DNA from: an uncultured Actinomycetes bacterium | Lineage (GTDB): Bacteria > Actinomycetota > Acidimicrobiia > Acidimicrobiales > RAAP-2 | Length of the DNA: 59,813 nt | Reading direction: 5' to 3' | Assembly: GCA_903825035.1 (NCBI GenBank) | Contig: CAIJYV010000003.1 | Location: 1-59,813, forward strand | In this document: positions 17,669 through 26,094 of the stretch, piece by piece | Layout: each line of letters starts with the position of its first letter | How positions within the stretch are numbered: position 1 is the stretch's first letter | Made by a program: the position numbers and the translations under genes | Notes under the pieces: model-generated | What the model was told of the DNA's origin: nothing | Seen by the model: the letters and a program-made list of their open reading frames with translations, nothing else | Databases searched by the model: none

Positions 17669-18390
17669 TGACTGAACTAAGCCGCCGAGCACTCGGACCA
17701 CTCTCTTTACTGTTGCTCGCACTCACCTTCTGGCTGGGCTATTTCGTTACACCCCCCGACCAGGTCCAGGGCGACCTGGTTCGCCTTTTGTACATTCACC
17801 CCGCCATGGCGTGGGTAGCACTGTACGTGTCCTTTGGAACGGCGACGGTCGCCAGTGCGATGTACTTGTGGCCCCGCACACGCAGTGACGCGCTCGATCG
17901 AATCGCTCACAGCGCAATGGAAGTTTCAGTTTTCTTTATTGCTCTCACCCTCATCACCGGCTCCATCTGGGGTCGCCCCACGTGGGGAGTTTGGTGGGCT
18001 TGGGATGCGCGTCTCACCTCAACTGCCATTTTGGGGGTCTTCGCCCTGGGTTACTTGGCTCTGCGCCGCGCGAACGATGACCGAGAGGTGCGCGCGCGTC
18101 GTTCTGCCGTGTTCGCAATCCTGACCGCCATCAACGTTCCGATTATTCACTTCTCCGTAATTTGGTGGAAGACCCTGCACCAAGGTGCGAGTGTGTTTAC
18201 CTCGAACCGAACTCTGAAGGTTCACGGCTCCATGGCCTTTACCTTGCTGCTGAGTTTCGTGGCGTTCACCCTGACCTTTTTCTGGTTCTTGCGCATTCGG
18301 TATCGCATTGAGGTTGCTCGCGACCACCAGTCGCACAGAAAATTGGTGTCCTCTATTGAGCAGCGACGTAACGAAGTGCCCGCGTCATGA
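17665..18390 (+). CDS. ccmC: Heme handling protein CcmC
   Basis: A 241-residue six-helix protein that presents heme to CcmE. The tryptophan-rich WWD motif is WGVWWAWDARLTSTAIL, flanked by histidines in YIHPAMAW and IIHFSVIWWKTLHQG. The open frame extends to 17587 inside ccmB, but ATG 17665 has GGAGG 4-8 nt upstream and overlaps the ccmB stop; a second ATG follows at once. Confidence 0.94.
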   Translation: MMTELSRRALGPLSLLLLALTFWLGYFVTPPDQVQGDLVRLLYIHPAMAWVALYVSFGTATVASAMYLWPRTRSDALDRIAHSAMEVSVFFIALTLITGSIWGRPTWGVWWAWDARLTSTAILGVFALGYLALRRANDDREVRARRSAVFAILTAINVPIIHFSVIWWKTLHQGASVFTSNRTLKVHGSMAFTLLLSFVAFTLTFFWFLRIRYRIEVARDHQSHRKLVSSIEQRRNEVPAS

Positions 18391-18482
18391 ACTACGTAAA
18401 CGCTGGGTACCTAATCACGATTATCGGTATGGCTCTCTACGGCTTCTCATTATGGTGGCGGAGAACTCACAGTGGCGAGTAA
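18387..18482 (+). CDS. ccmD: Small heme exporter protein CcmD
   Basis: A 31-codon gene between ccmC and ccmE. The product starts MNYVNAGYLITIIGMALYGF, then a basic WWRR end and a short polar tail: one membrane helix followed by positive charges, the CcmD pattern. It overlaps ccmC by ATGA and ccmE by 11 bp. CcmD stabilises the CcmABC-CcmE complex. Too short for similarity to be decisive; size, helix and position make the case. Confidence 0.85.
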   Translation: MNYVNAGYLITIIGMALYGFSLWWRRTHSGE

Positions 18483-18951
18483 CGAACCAGATCAGCTCAC
18501 GCCGGTTGCTCCACCCGCCACAAAGTCACGGGCTCGTCGGCGTAACCTCCTAGTCATTGCGGCTTTGGGGGTTTGTGTGGTTGCCCTGCTGGCACAAGGC
18601 CTGTTGGGCTCACTCAATTACTTCAAAACCGTTGACGAAGCGTTGGCTGAGCGCACCACAATCGGCACTAAAGAAATTCGACTCGAGGGTGTGGTCAAAC
18701 CGCACTCAATTTCGCGAACTGCTTCGGGCGCCTCTTTCACCCTCACCGGGTCACAGGGCCAGGTATTTGTAATTTCGCACGGCACACCACCGCAACTATT
18801 TCAGGCGAACATCCCTGTCGTGGTGGTTGGTCATTTCAAGACTGTTTCCAGCGACGCCTTTTCTGGAACACAAATCATGGTGAAGCACTCCTCGACGTAC
18901 ATTGCTAAACACCCCAAGCGAGTGAAGGCGCCGAACGGAAGCATTCGATGA
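18472..18951 (+). CDS. ccmE: Heme chaperone CcmE
   Basis: A 159-residue periplasmic-type OB-fold chaperone that carries heme covalently. An N-terminal signal-anchor helix spans about residues 22-44, and the beta-barrel runs IRLEGVVKPHSI...FVISHGTPPQLFQ...VVVVGHF. The heme-binding histidine lies in IMVKHSSTY, so this is the usual His type, not the Cys (CXXXY) variant. GTG start overlapping ccmD; ATGA overlap to ccmF. Confidence 0.92.
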   Translation: MASNEPDQLTPVAPPATKSRARRRNLLVIAALGVCVVALLAQGLLGSLNYFKTVDEALAERTTIGTKEIRLEGVVKPHSISRTASGASFTLTGSQGQVFVISHGTPPQLFQANIPVVVVGHFKTVSSDAFSGTQIMVKHSSTYIAKHPKRVKAPNGSIR

Positions 18952-20906
18952 GTGTTCTTATTGGTCGCCTCGCGTTGTATCTCTGCATGGCCGGAGCACT
19001 GGGGGGATTGACAACCCAATTCCTGAGTTGGAAGAAAAATGAAGCTGCTCGGACTTGGCCGTGGGGATTGTTAGCCTTAGCGGGCATCGTTGTGGCGATG
19101 GGCACGATGATGGTGGCCTTCGTCACTCACAATTTTTCCTTGGCCTACGTGGCTGAAAATAATGCGACCTTTACTCCATTGTTGTACTCCTTTACCGGAG
19201 TGTGGTCGGCGCTTGAAGGCAGCTTGTTGTTGTGGGTACTGCTTCAATCGCTCGTAGTTATTGGTGTTCTGTGGTTTTATCGCGAAAAAAAGAATGAGCC
19301 AGTCGTTCGTGCCGCCTCAATGGTGCTCTTTGCGATCCAAACGTTCTTTACCTTTCTTTTGGTTGGACCCGCTGATCCGTTTATTAAGAACGCTGCTCAC
19401 ATATTGCAAGGAGCAGGTCCAAATGCACTGCTGCAAGACAACCCGCTCGTCGCCATTCACCCGCCACTGCTGTACCTCGGCTTTGTTGGCTTTTCAGTGC
19501 CTTTTGCCTTCGCCATCGCGGTTTTGATCTGTGGACGAGTAAATGAAAGCTGGGCCTTAGAGCAACGCCGGTGGACCGTTCTGGCGTGGGGCGCACTTTC
19601 AGTCGGCATAGTCCTGGGCTCTTGGTGGAGCTACCAGGTCCTCGGCTGGGGTGGGTTCTGGGGCTGGGATCCAGTAGAAAACGCGGCGCTGCTCCCTTGG
19701 CTAACGGCGACGGCCTACATCCACTCCGTCATAGTCCAAGATCGTCGAGGACTCTTTAGGGTGTGGAACTTGGCACTTGCGGTCGCCACCTTTGCCCTGA
19801 CGGTTCTTGGAACCTTCTTCACTCGTTCTGGAGTGCTCCAGAGCGTTCACGCATTTTCGTCCAGCACCCTTGGTCCGATTTTGATGGGAATGTTCTTGGT
19901 TGTTGTAGCGACCGGTGCAGGCCTAATCATTTGGCGTGGAGATCGACTCCGCTCGAGCGTGGGCGTCGAGCAACCATTTTCACGCGAGGGACTCTTCGTC
20001 GCAAACAACATCATGTTCGTTGGATTTGCCATCGTTGTGCTCCTCGGCACAGTGTTTCCACTTTTGTATGAGGCAATCAATGGTCAGCAGGTCACCGTGG
20101 GCACGCCCTATTTCGCCAATGTTGCGGCACCCGCGGGCGTCTTCATCTTGGTATTGATGGGCCTAGCGCCAATTGTGTCGTGGCGAAGCGTCGACTCAAA
20201 GGTCTTATGGAACCGTCTCCGTCCGATTGCCTGGTTGGCCTGTGCGGCCCTGTTGATTGCGATTTTGCTCGGCGTGAAGAACCTTCTCGTTCTTCTTTCA
20301 CTTACTCTCGGCGTGTTTGCGGCTGGAGCCGCCCTGCGAACCCTTATTGGGTTGTGGAAAGCCGCAGCCGCAAAGGGTGAACTCAAATCGCTCTGGCGTT
20401 CACCGAGCGTTGGTGGCATGGTCGTTCATATTGGTGTTGTGATTCTGGCATTAGGAATAGTCGCCTCAACTTCGTACGCCTTTAGGTCCGAGGTTGCCTT
20501 GGCGAAAGGACAAACAACCGTCGTAGACGGTCACCGCATCACCTTTAATGGCCTGCGGACGATAAATAATTCCCTGGAACGCTCAACACAGGTGCTGGTT
20601 GTCGTTGACGGTGCTCATCTCTACCCGGCGATCACCACCTTCCACGGACGCTCATCTCAAGCGCTGGGTACCCCGGCGATTGATTCAAACCTGCTCCGGG
20701 ATGTTTACATCACCTTTGACGCTATTGGCGCCAATGGTCCCGCATCTGGAGCCCAGGTGCAAGCAAGTTTGCCAGCGGGCTCAGTAGTCCTCGGCGTAAC
20801 GGGCGAACCATTGCTGGCCTGGCTGTGGATTGGCGGGCTGGTGATTGGATTGGGCAGCGCACTGTCATTCGTGAGAAAGCCACATCGAAAGGAAGAGCGA
20901 GCGTGA
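18948..20906 (+). CDS. ccmF: Cytochrome c heme lyase subunit CcmF
   Basis: A 652-residue multi-pass protein that with CcmH/CcmI attaches heme to apocytochromes. WWD motif WGGFWGWDPVENAALLPWL, with conserved histidines nearby in NPLVAIHPPLLY and in TATAYIHSVI. Length and topology match the family. GTGA overlap with ccmG follows. Confidence 0.96.
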   Translation: MSVLIGRLALYLCMAGALGGLTTQFLSWKKNEAARTWPWGLLALAGIVVAMGTMMVAFVTHNFSLAYVAENNATFTPLLYSFTGVWSALEGSLLLWVLLQSLVVIGVLWFYREKKNEPVVRAASMVLFAIQTFFTFLLVGPADPFIKNAAHILQGAGPNALLQDNPLVAIHPPLLYLGFVGFSVPFAFAIAVLICGRVNESWALEQRRWTVLAWGALSVGIVLGSWWSYQVLGWGGFWGWDPVENAALLPWLTATAYIHSVIVQDRRGLFRVWNLALAVATFALTVLGTFFTRSGVLQSVHAFSSSTLGPILMGMFLVVVATGAGLIIWRGDRLRSSVGVEQPFSREGLFVANNIMFVGFAIVVLLGTVFPLLYEAINGQQVTVGTPYFANVAAPAGVFILVLMGLAPIVSWRSVDSKVLWNRLRPIAWLACAALLIAILLGVKNLLVLLSLTLGVFAAGAALRTLIGLWKAAAAKGELKSLWRSPSVGGMVVHIGVVILALGIVASTSYAFRSEVALAKGQTTVVDGHRITFNGLRTINNSLERSTQVLVVVDGAHLYPAITTFHGRSSQALGTPAIDSNLLRDVYITFDAIGANGPASGAQVQASLPAGSVVLGVTGEPLLAWLWIGGLVIGLGSALSFVRKPHRKEERA

Positions 20907-21421
20907 GACGTCCGATTGCGATTGTTACCTCAGTCGTATTAGCGCTCGCTCTCGGTTTAGGTTTGCTCCTCGCCACGCGCTCACCCGTTACCGACGCAAC
21001 TAATTCCAAGAGCCCTCTCCTGGGCAAGGCTGCGCCGAGGGTCGCAGGGACAACGTTGACGGGAGCTAAGTGGGAGAATTCACTGGGCAAGGTCACGGTG
21101 GTCTCTTTTTGGGCTTCGTGGTGCGGTCCGTGCATAACTGAGGCCCCAGAGCTGTCAACCTTTGCCTGGCAGCATCGAAGCTCTGTTGATGTAGTTGGCA
21201 TCGTGTTCAATGACTACATCGCCTCGGCAAGAGCCTTTGAATCAAAGTACGGATCCCTCTATCCGTCGCTCATTGATACCAACGGTTCCATCGCCAATTC
21301 ATTTGGCGTCACCTCGCCCCCAACGACCTTTGTCATCGACAAGCGGGGACTGGTTGCCGCTTCGCTAGTGGGCCCAATTAGTGCAAAACAACTTTCAGCA
21401 GTGATTGCGAATATTCAATGA
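20903..21421 (+). CDS. ccmG: Thiol:disulfide oxidoreductase CcmG (DsbE-like)
   Basis: A 172-residue membrane-anchored thioredoxin: signal-anchor at residues 5-25, active site WASWCGPC with Cys74 and Cys77, and cis-Pro in SPPTTFVID. It reduces CcmH or the apocytochrome CXXCH thiols. The open frame upstream of GTG 20903 belongs to overlap with ccmF; the GTGA junction and N-terminal helix fix the start. Confidence 0.92.
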   Translation: MRRPIAIVTSVVLALALGLGLLLATRSPVTDATNSKSPLLGKAAPRVAGTTLTGAKWENSLGKVTVVSFWASWCGPCITEAPELSTFAWQHRSSVDVVGIVFNDYIASARAFESKYGSLYPSLIDTNGSIANSFGVTSPPTTFVIDKRGLVAASLVGPISAKQLSAVIANIQ

Positions 21422-21807
21422 GTTCAGTCGTCAAGTCCTTTCGCCTCTGGTTGATCGCCATGGCTCTCGTAGCGACCGTAGCGATTGTTCAACAACCAAC
21501 TGATCACGGCGTGCGGGGACGAATCCAGCACCTAGAGCAACTGGTGAAGTGTCCAAGTTGTGAGAATTTGTCGGTCTACAACTCGAACTCGACTTCAGCA
21601 ATCGCGGTGCGAAGGTTCATTGAAAATCAAGTTTCGCAAGGCTCTTCGGATACCAAGATCTTGACGATGCTCGAATCACGGTACGGTTCGACAATACTTC
21701 TGAGCCCATCGACAAACGGATTAGGGGTAATTCTTTGGTTGGCACCGGTCCTGGTTGCCGGAATGCTGGTCATCGTTTTCTTGAGGCTCCGGCGGTCACG
21801 ACAGTGA
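21418..21807 (+). CDS. ccmH: Cytochrome c biogenesis protein CcmH
   Basis: A 129-residue membrane protein with an N-terminal signal helix, then the redox motif VKCPSCENLSVYNSNS (Cys45, Cys48; family LRCPVCQ), a three-helix domain ending ILTMLESRYGSTILLSPS, and a C-terminal membrane helix. It hands reduced apocytochrome to CcmF. Joined by ATGA to ccmG and GTGA to ccmI. Confidence 0.93.
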   Translation: MSSVVKSFRLWLIAMALVATVAIVQQPTDHGVRGRIQHLEQLVKCPSCENLSVYNSNSTSAIAVRRFIENQVSQGSSDTKILTMLESRYGSTILLSPSTNGLGVILWLAPVLVAGMLVIVFLRLRRSRQ

Positions 21808-22517
21808 GGAACCGCGAGATTATTCGCGATGAGATCTCCCTCCGAAAGGCGTCAATTACCGACGCGCGGCAAGAATTCGAGAATGGAGATTTGTCCGAGC
21901 AAGAACTTAATTCGGTGGTTGCTCGGGATGAAGCGGCGATAGCTCAGTTAGAGGAGGAGCTGACCGACGTAAAGCCGGAGGCTCCGAAGAGGACCCGCCG
22001 CCGTCGTCGAAGTCTCCTAATTCTTGGTGTGACCTGTCTCCTGCTCGCGGCCCTCGGCTCGGTGGTGGCGGCCTTGAGTCTCCGTCAGGCCGGTAATTCC
22101 AGCACGGGAAACCTTTCGCTAAGCCATAACCAAAGGATTCACCAGTTGAGTCTCGAAGCGGAGGCTGACCTGGCTGGTGGCAACGTTACGGCTGCGTTGA
22201 GCGCTTACCAGCAAATTCTGCAGTTGTCGCCAAAGAATCCGGAGGCGCTCATTCAGTCTGGCTGGCTCACCTTTTCTGCAGCCAGTACCACTAAGGACGC
22301 AACGTTGCTGGCCAGAGGAATTTCACTCTTGGCCGAATCTATTTCGGTCGCGCCACTGAACCCCGCTGCACACCTGTACTACGGAATTGTCGCCGCCTCG
22401 ACGCCCAACGATCAAGCGTTAGCGAAGGCGCAATTCAAACTATTCCTGCGCCTTCATCCTTCAGCGACCCAATTAGCAATCGCCCAACCATTTCTACTCA
22501 AGTACAAGTTGCGTTAA
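21804..22517 (+). CDS. ccmI: CcmI-like TPR protein
   Basis: A 237-residue protein. An N-terminal coil, ARQEFENGDLSEQELN with AAIAQLEEEL, matches the loop of CcmI; one membrane helix lies at about residues 72-92, and TPR-type helices follow (AAYQQILQLSPKNPEAL-like spacing, then ISVAPLNPAAHLYYG). CcmI normally begins with its own membrane helix before the coil; that helix is missing here, and CcmH ends with one. It probably binds apocytochrome C-termini. The stop overlaps convergent chrA by 4 bp. Confidence 0.82.
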   Translation: MRNREIIRDEISLRKASITDARQEFENGDLSEQELNSVVARDEAAIAQLEEELTDVKPEAPKRTRRRRRSLLILGVTCLLLAALGSVVAALSLRQAGNSSTGNLSLSHNQRIHQLSLEAEADLAGGNVTAALSAYQQILQLSPKNPEALIQSGWLTFSAASTTKDATLLARGISLLAESISVAPLNPAAHLYYGIVAASTPNDQALAKAQFKLFLRLHPSATQLAIAQPFLLKYKLR

Positions 22518-23656
22518 ACGGCTGTATGGGTAAGGGCGACTATGACGCCAACCCCGCCGCCAGCTAGCAGGGCAACTACTGCATTGCGCTTAGAAAAGAC
22601 CCACGCGCCGACTGCCAAGAGAACGGGAATTTGCCACCAGTGTGCGAGCTGGCTCTCCAAGCTAATTGCGGAACCAAAGATTGCTCCGATAACGCAAGGT
22701 CCAGCGCCCCGTAAGAAACCGGTCACTTTGTCATTCGATCGGATCGATTGGAAGTGCCGGCCACCTAGGACGACAAAAAGGAATGACGGCGTGAATGCGA
22801 CGACGGCTGCGAGCAAGGCGCCAGTTAAACCTCGAGCGGCGTAACCAACAGCGGATACGGTTTGAACGACTGGACCGGGAGTTATTTGCCCCAAGGCCAC
22901 CGCGTTCAAGAACTGGGCAGAACTCATCCAGTGGTAGGTCGAAACAACATCATGCTGCATCAAGGGGATTATGACGAAGCCCCCGCCGTAAGAAAGTGCG
23001 CCAACCTTCAGCGCGACCCAGGCAATAGATCCGATTGCTCCGGTTACCGCTACCTTGCCCATGACTAGGGGGAACGCGGCTTGCGCTCCGCTGCCGATGG
23101 AAATTTCCACTGCGCCACAAGCAACCATGGTGAGGACCACATATTGCGGTAAAGCCACTGAAGTGGCCGCGCCGGCGGCCACGTAGATGAGCCAGCGCCA
23201 TTTCGTATTCGCGGCGACTGCGGCGCGTCGCCAACTCGTTGGCGCTAGCTGTGAGGCCGCAAAGAGCGCGATAGCGGGAACTCCCGCCCCCGCACCGGCA
23301 GCAGCCCCCACTACCCAGTGGGGTGGGGAAGAGGAGAAGAACAGTGCGGAGAGACCAATAATCATCACCAATCCAGGCAGGATGAACCCGACTGCTCCAA
23401 TCAGTGCGCCCGCGAAACCTCGCTGACGCCAAGCGCAGTAGATGGCCAACTGTGTCGAGGCTGGACCGGGCAGGAGGTTGGTGGTGGCGATGGCATCTTC
23501 AAACTCCTCGCGCGCCATCCAATGATTTTTCTCGACGCATAGCTTTCGCAGTAGCGCGATGTGAGTGGGCGGCCCCCCAAATCCAGTGAGCCCTAAGGTG
23601 AACCAGTCGCGGGCGATGCGAGAAAGTGAAGGGGATGAAGAACTCTCAATCGGCAC
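22514..23656 (-). CDS. chrA: Chromate transporter family protein (CHR)
   Basis: A 380-residue permease with two tandem CHR halves. N-half signature FTLGLTGFGGPPTHIALL with LLPGPASTQLAIYC; C-half FVKVGALSYGGGFVIIPLM-like segment (ALKVGALSYGGGFVIIPL) with GQITPGPVVQTV. About ten hydrophobic segments. Family members export chromate or act on other oxyanions. GTG start, 8 nt after the stop of the SufR-like regulator, so one operon. Confidence 0.9.
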   Translation of the reverse strand: MPIESSSSPSLSRIARDWFTLGLTGFGGPPTHIALLRKLCVEKNHWMAREEFEDAIATTNLLPGPASTQLAIYCAWRQRGFAGALIGAVGFILPGLVMIIGLSALFFSSSPPHWVVGAAAGAGAGVPAIALFAASQLAPTSWRRAAVAANTKWRWLIYVAAGAATSVALPQYVVLTMVACGAVEISIGSGAQAAFPLVMGKVAVTGAIGSIAWVALKVGALSYGGGFVIIPLMQHDVVSTYHWMSSAQFLNAVALGQITPGPVVQTVSAVGYAARGLTGALLAAVVAFTPSFLFVVLGGRHFQSIRSNDKVTGFLRGAGPCVIGAIFGSAISLESQLAHWWQIPVLLAVGAWVFSKRNAVVALLAGGGVGVIVALTHTAV

Positions 23657-23664
23657 AATGCCAG

Positions 23665-24378
23665 TTAAGCAGTTACGCGACAGTCGCTATCGCCACGAGC
23701 TCGTGACGAAAGGGTGACAACCGTACGCTCTACGCCAAGGCCATCGAGCATGCCTCCGATAAGGCCTCGATCGACTGCGCACAAAACTGGGTGGTGCTGG
23801 GCCGCTGAACCAAAGGGGCAGTTCTCAGATATGACCGAGGAGTTTTCCTCGGAATCCTCACTTCGGGCGTTAAAACCGTGCGCCGTCAAGAGACCAGCAA
23901 TCGAAGTCATTGCCTCTTTCATGGTCCTCGACGAGTCGGCTGGATGAACGGAGTTGGCGAGGGTGCGACCGTAGTCTTCGCCAACGTCATGGGCCAATTG
24001 CTCGGCCGCTTCGGGTCCTAGGCGCTCGAGAGCAGTTTCGAGCAGGGCGACGAGTAACGCATCGCGTCGAGCCGGTCCTTCGACGCTGAATGACTCGTCG
24101 GTGACTCGATAGCCCTTGGAGGGGCGCCCAACAGTAGCCTTGCGGACGTTGGTAAAGGTGACGTAACCGCCCTCGGTGAGTCGGTCGAGGTGGTGTCGAA
24201 TGACATTGGCGTGCACGGCACAGTGATCGGCCAATTCCTGTGCGGTAGCACCGGGGAACTCACGTAGATAGAGGTACACCTTGCGACGCGTGCCGTCACC
24301 AAAAGTATGGGTCAAGCTAGTAATTGATGCGGTGAAGAGCGCGGGGTCTAGTTCGTTCTCGAAGCCCGAAGTTGACAT
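23665..24378 (-). CDS. SufR-like winged-helix regulator with three C-terminal cysteines
   Basis: A 237-residue ArsR/DeoR-like regulator. The N-terminal winged helix contains TRRKVYLYLREFPGATAQELADHC-type helices, then VIRHHLDRLTEGGYV and a VGRPSKGYRVT wing. The C-terminal part carries Cys187, Cys200 and Cys233 (C-x12-C-x32-C), the arrangement by which SufR-type repressors hold an Fe-S cluster. Unlike typical sufR it is not followed by sufBCD but by chrA, 8 nt away. Confidence 0.85.
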   Translation of the reverse strand: MSTSGFENELDPALFTASITSLTHTFGDGTRRKVYLYLREFPGATAQELADHCAVHANVIRHHLDRLTEGGYVTFTNVRKATVGRPSKGYRVTDESFSVEGPARRDALLVALLETALERLGPEAAEQLAHDVGEDYGRTLANSVHPADSSRTMKEAMTSIAGLLTAHGFNARSEDSEENSSVISENCPFGSAAQHHPVLCAVDRGLIGGMLDGLGVERTVVTLSSRARGDSDCRVTA

Positions 24379-25002
24379 GCTTTTAGTCTAGGCCAGTCGA
24401 CTATTTAAGACGCAGAAATATTTACCCGAAAGTGTCTTCGTAAGTCCAAATATGGCTACTGAAAGTCAATCGAAGAGTTCCGGGCTGGTTCGATGATTTT
24501 CGCAACAGCGTGTACGGGGTGGGTAAGCCGCGCACGTGAATCGAAGCGAAGAGTATGCCGTTGAGTGAGTCTTTTGCGTACCGGTGCAGCCGAGGACGAG
24601 GTAGGCGCAGTTCGCTTGGAAATTGACGGTAACTGCGACGCACGCACAGCCTCAATGTCTTGGATGGAGGTCTTCCAGATACCTCGCAACGCGTCGTTCT
24701 CGAAACTCAGTGATGCGGGAAGGCTGTAAGCGGCAATTCCAACTCTGGACGAGCCGGCTCAACACAATTTCCAAACGCCATCTGCGAGCACTGATTGGGT
24801 GAGTCTCATGAGCAACAAGGGCTACCCAACCTGCCAAAACGACTGGCAGAATCGGCAAAATGGATGGGGTGGCCCCAGCAGCGATTCCGACTTGGAAACT
24901 GACGAGAAGGGGGGGATCATGGTGTGAACATCCAGAGCGTTCCACGAGGGCTGGTCGCGTCCTGGTGCGCCACTAACCTCAGGTAGTTACTAAAGGAATT
25001 TT
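24379..25002. other. Intergenic stretch without a supported gene
   Basis: About 620 bp between the SufR-like regulator and mrp. Open frames on both strands are short, mutually overlapping and read as low-complexity, arginine-rich or mixed sequence. One 55-codon frame at 24808-24975 (+) begins MSNKGYPTCQNDWQNRQNGW and is preceded by GGTGAG, but nothing supports it further. No tRNA, terminator or repeat was seen. It could be a decayed gene or hold an unannotated RNA; promoters of both neighbours must lie in it. Confidence 0.4.
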
Positions 25003-26094
25003 GTGAACTTACTTGAAGCACTCGCCGCCGTCGAAGAGCCCCAGATCGGACGATCACTCGGCGAATTGGCGTTCTTGGGCGACGTCAATGAAACCGGCAA
25101 GACGGTGGAATTACTTCTGCCGGTGACCAACTGGCCAAACATCGCGGCCCTGAGGACTCGAATCGCCGAAGTGTGGCCTGGGTCGGAAGTAGTAGTCCGA
25201 GCCATGAACGAAGAGCAACGGTTGGAATTGCGTAACCGGTTGCGTTCGTACATGGCGGCTGAACCGGGACCTGGCTTGCACGAGCACGAGAGCTCACCCG
25301 CGATTAGTGACAAGCGCTCCGCCACTCGAGTGCTGGGAATATCCTCGGGTAAAGGTGGAGTCGGCAAGTCCACGGTGAGCGTAAATCTGGCCATCGCCCT
25401 AGCGCAAATAGGCAAACGAGTTGGCATTCTGGATGCCGACGTCTATGGATTCTCCCTACCCAAAATGCTCGATGCGCCAACCGATCCAATCGTTTTGGGC
25501 GACACGGTTATTCCTACTCTCGTTCATGGAGTTCGCTGTCTTTCGATGGGATATTTCGTCGACGATGATCAACCGGTGATTTGGCGTGGACCAATGTTGC
25601 ACAAGGCCATCGAACAACTACTCACCGAAGCGTGGTGGGACAATTTGGACTTCTTATTAATTGACATGCCACCAGGAACCGGCGATGTGGCCCTCACCCT
25701 TTCGGAGGTAATTCCCCGAATCGAAATGTACGTAGTGACAACGCCCCAGCCGGCCGCCCAGCGCGTAGCTCAACGTAGCGCCTTCGCGGCCAAGAAGCTC
25801 AAGCTCGCCGTTCGCGGAGTAATCGAGAACATGAGTTACTTCGTTGGTGACGATGGCAAGCGGTATGAGATCTTTGGCTCTGGCGGCGGTGAGCAGTTGA
25901 GCGCAGACTTAGGCACTCCACTTCTCGGACAAATTCCGCTCGAGATGGACGTTCGTGAAGGCGGAGACACCGGTAAACCAACGACCGTGGCGCACCCGGA
26001 ATCCGCCGCAGCACAGGCCTTTGTGGCGTTAGCTACGAGAATTGCCAGTCAAGGTCCGGCTCGGGTCTATCGTCAGGAACTCCGACTGAATTAA
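25003..26094 (+). CDS. mrp: Mrp/NBP35-family P-loop ATPase (Fe-S carrier type)
   Basis: A 363-residue protein: MIP18/DUF59-like N-terminal domain (about 1-85), then a deviant Walker A ISSGKGGVGKST at residues 113-124, LDADVYGFSLPKML, and LIDMPPGTGDVALTLSE. Family members carry Fe-S clusters to targets. The CPxC pair that normally follows NMSYF is absent: here it reads NMSYFVGDDGKRYEIFG. Some actinobacterial Mrp proteins share this loss. GTG start; 4-bp stop overlap with the convergent dGTPase. Confidence 0.93.
   Translation: MNLLEALAAVEEPQIGRSLGELAFLGDVNETGKTVELLLPVTNWPNIAALRTRIAEVWPGSEVVVRAMNEEQRLELRNRLRSYMAAEPGPGLHEHESSPAISDKRSATRVLGISSGKGGVGKSTVSVNLAIALAQIGKRVGILDADVYGFSLPKMLDAPTDPIVLGDTVIPTLVHGVRCLSMGYFVDDDQPVIWRGPMLHKAIEQLLTEAWWDNLDFLLIDMPPGTGDVALTLSEVIPRIEMYVVTTPQPAAQRVAQRSAFAAKKLKLAVRGVIENMSYFVGDDGKRYEIFGSGGGEQLSADLGTPLLGQIPLEMDVREGGDTGKPTTVAHPESAAAQAFVALATRIASQGPARVYRQELRLN

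Noticed and set aside
24652-24945. 97-codon minus-strand frame with a hydrophobic stretch (GATPSILPILPVVLAGW)
   Set aside because: No ribosome site, no recognisable family, and R-rich flanks unlike a membrane protein. Kept only as part of the unexplained gap.
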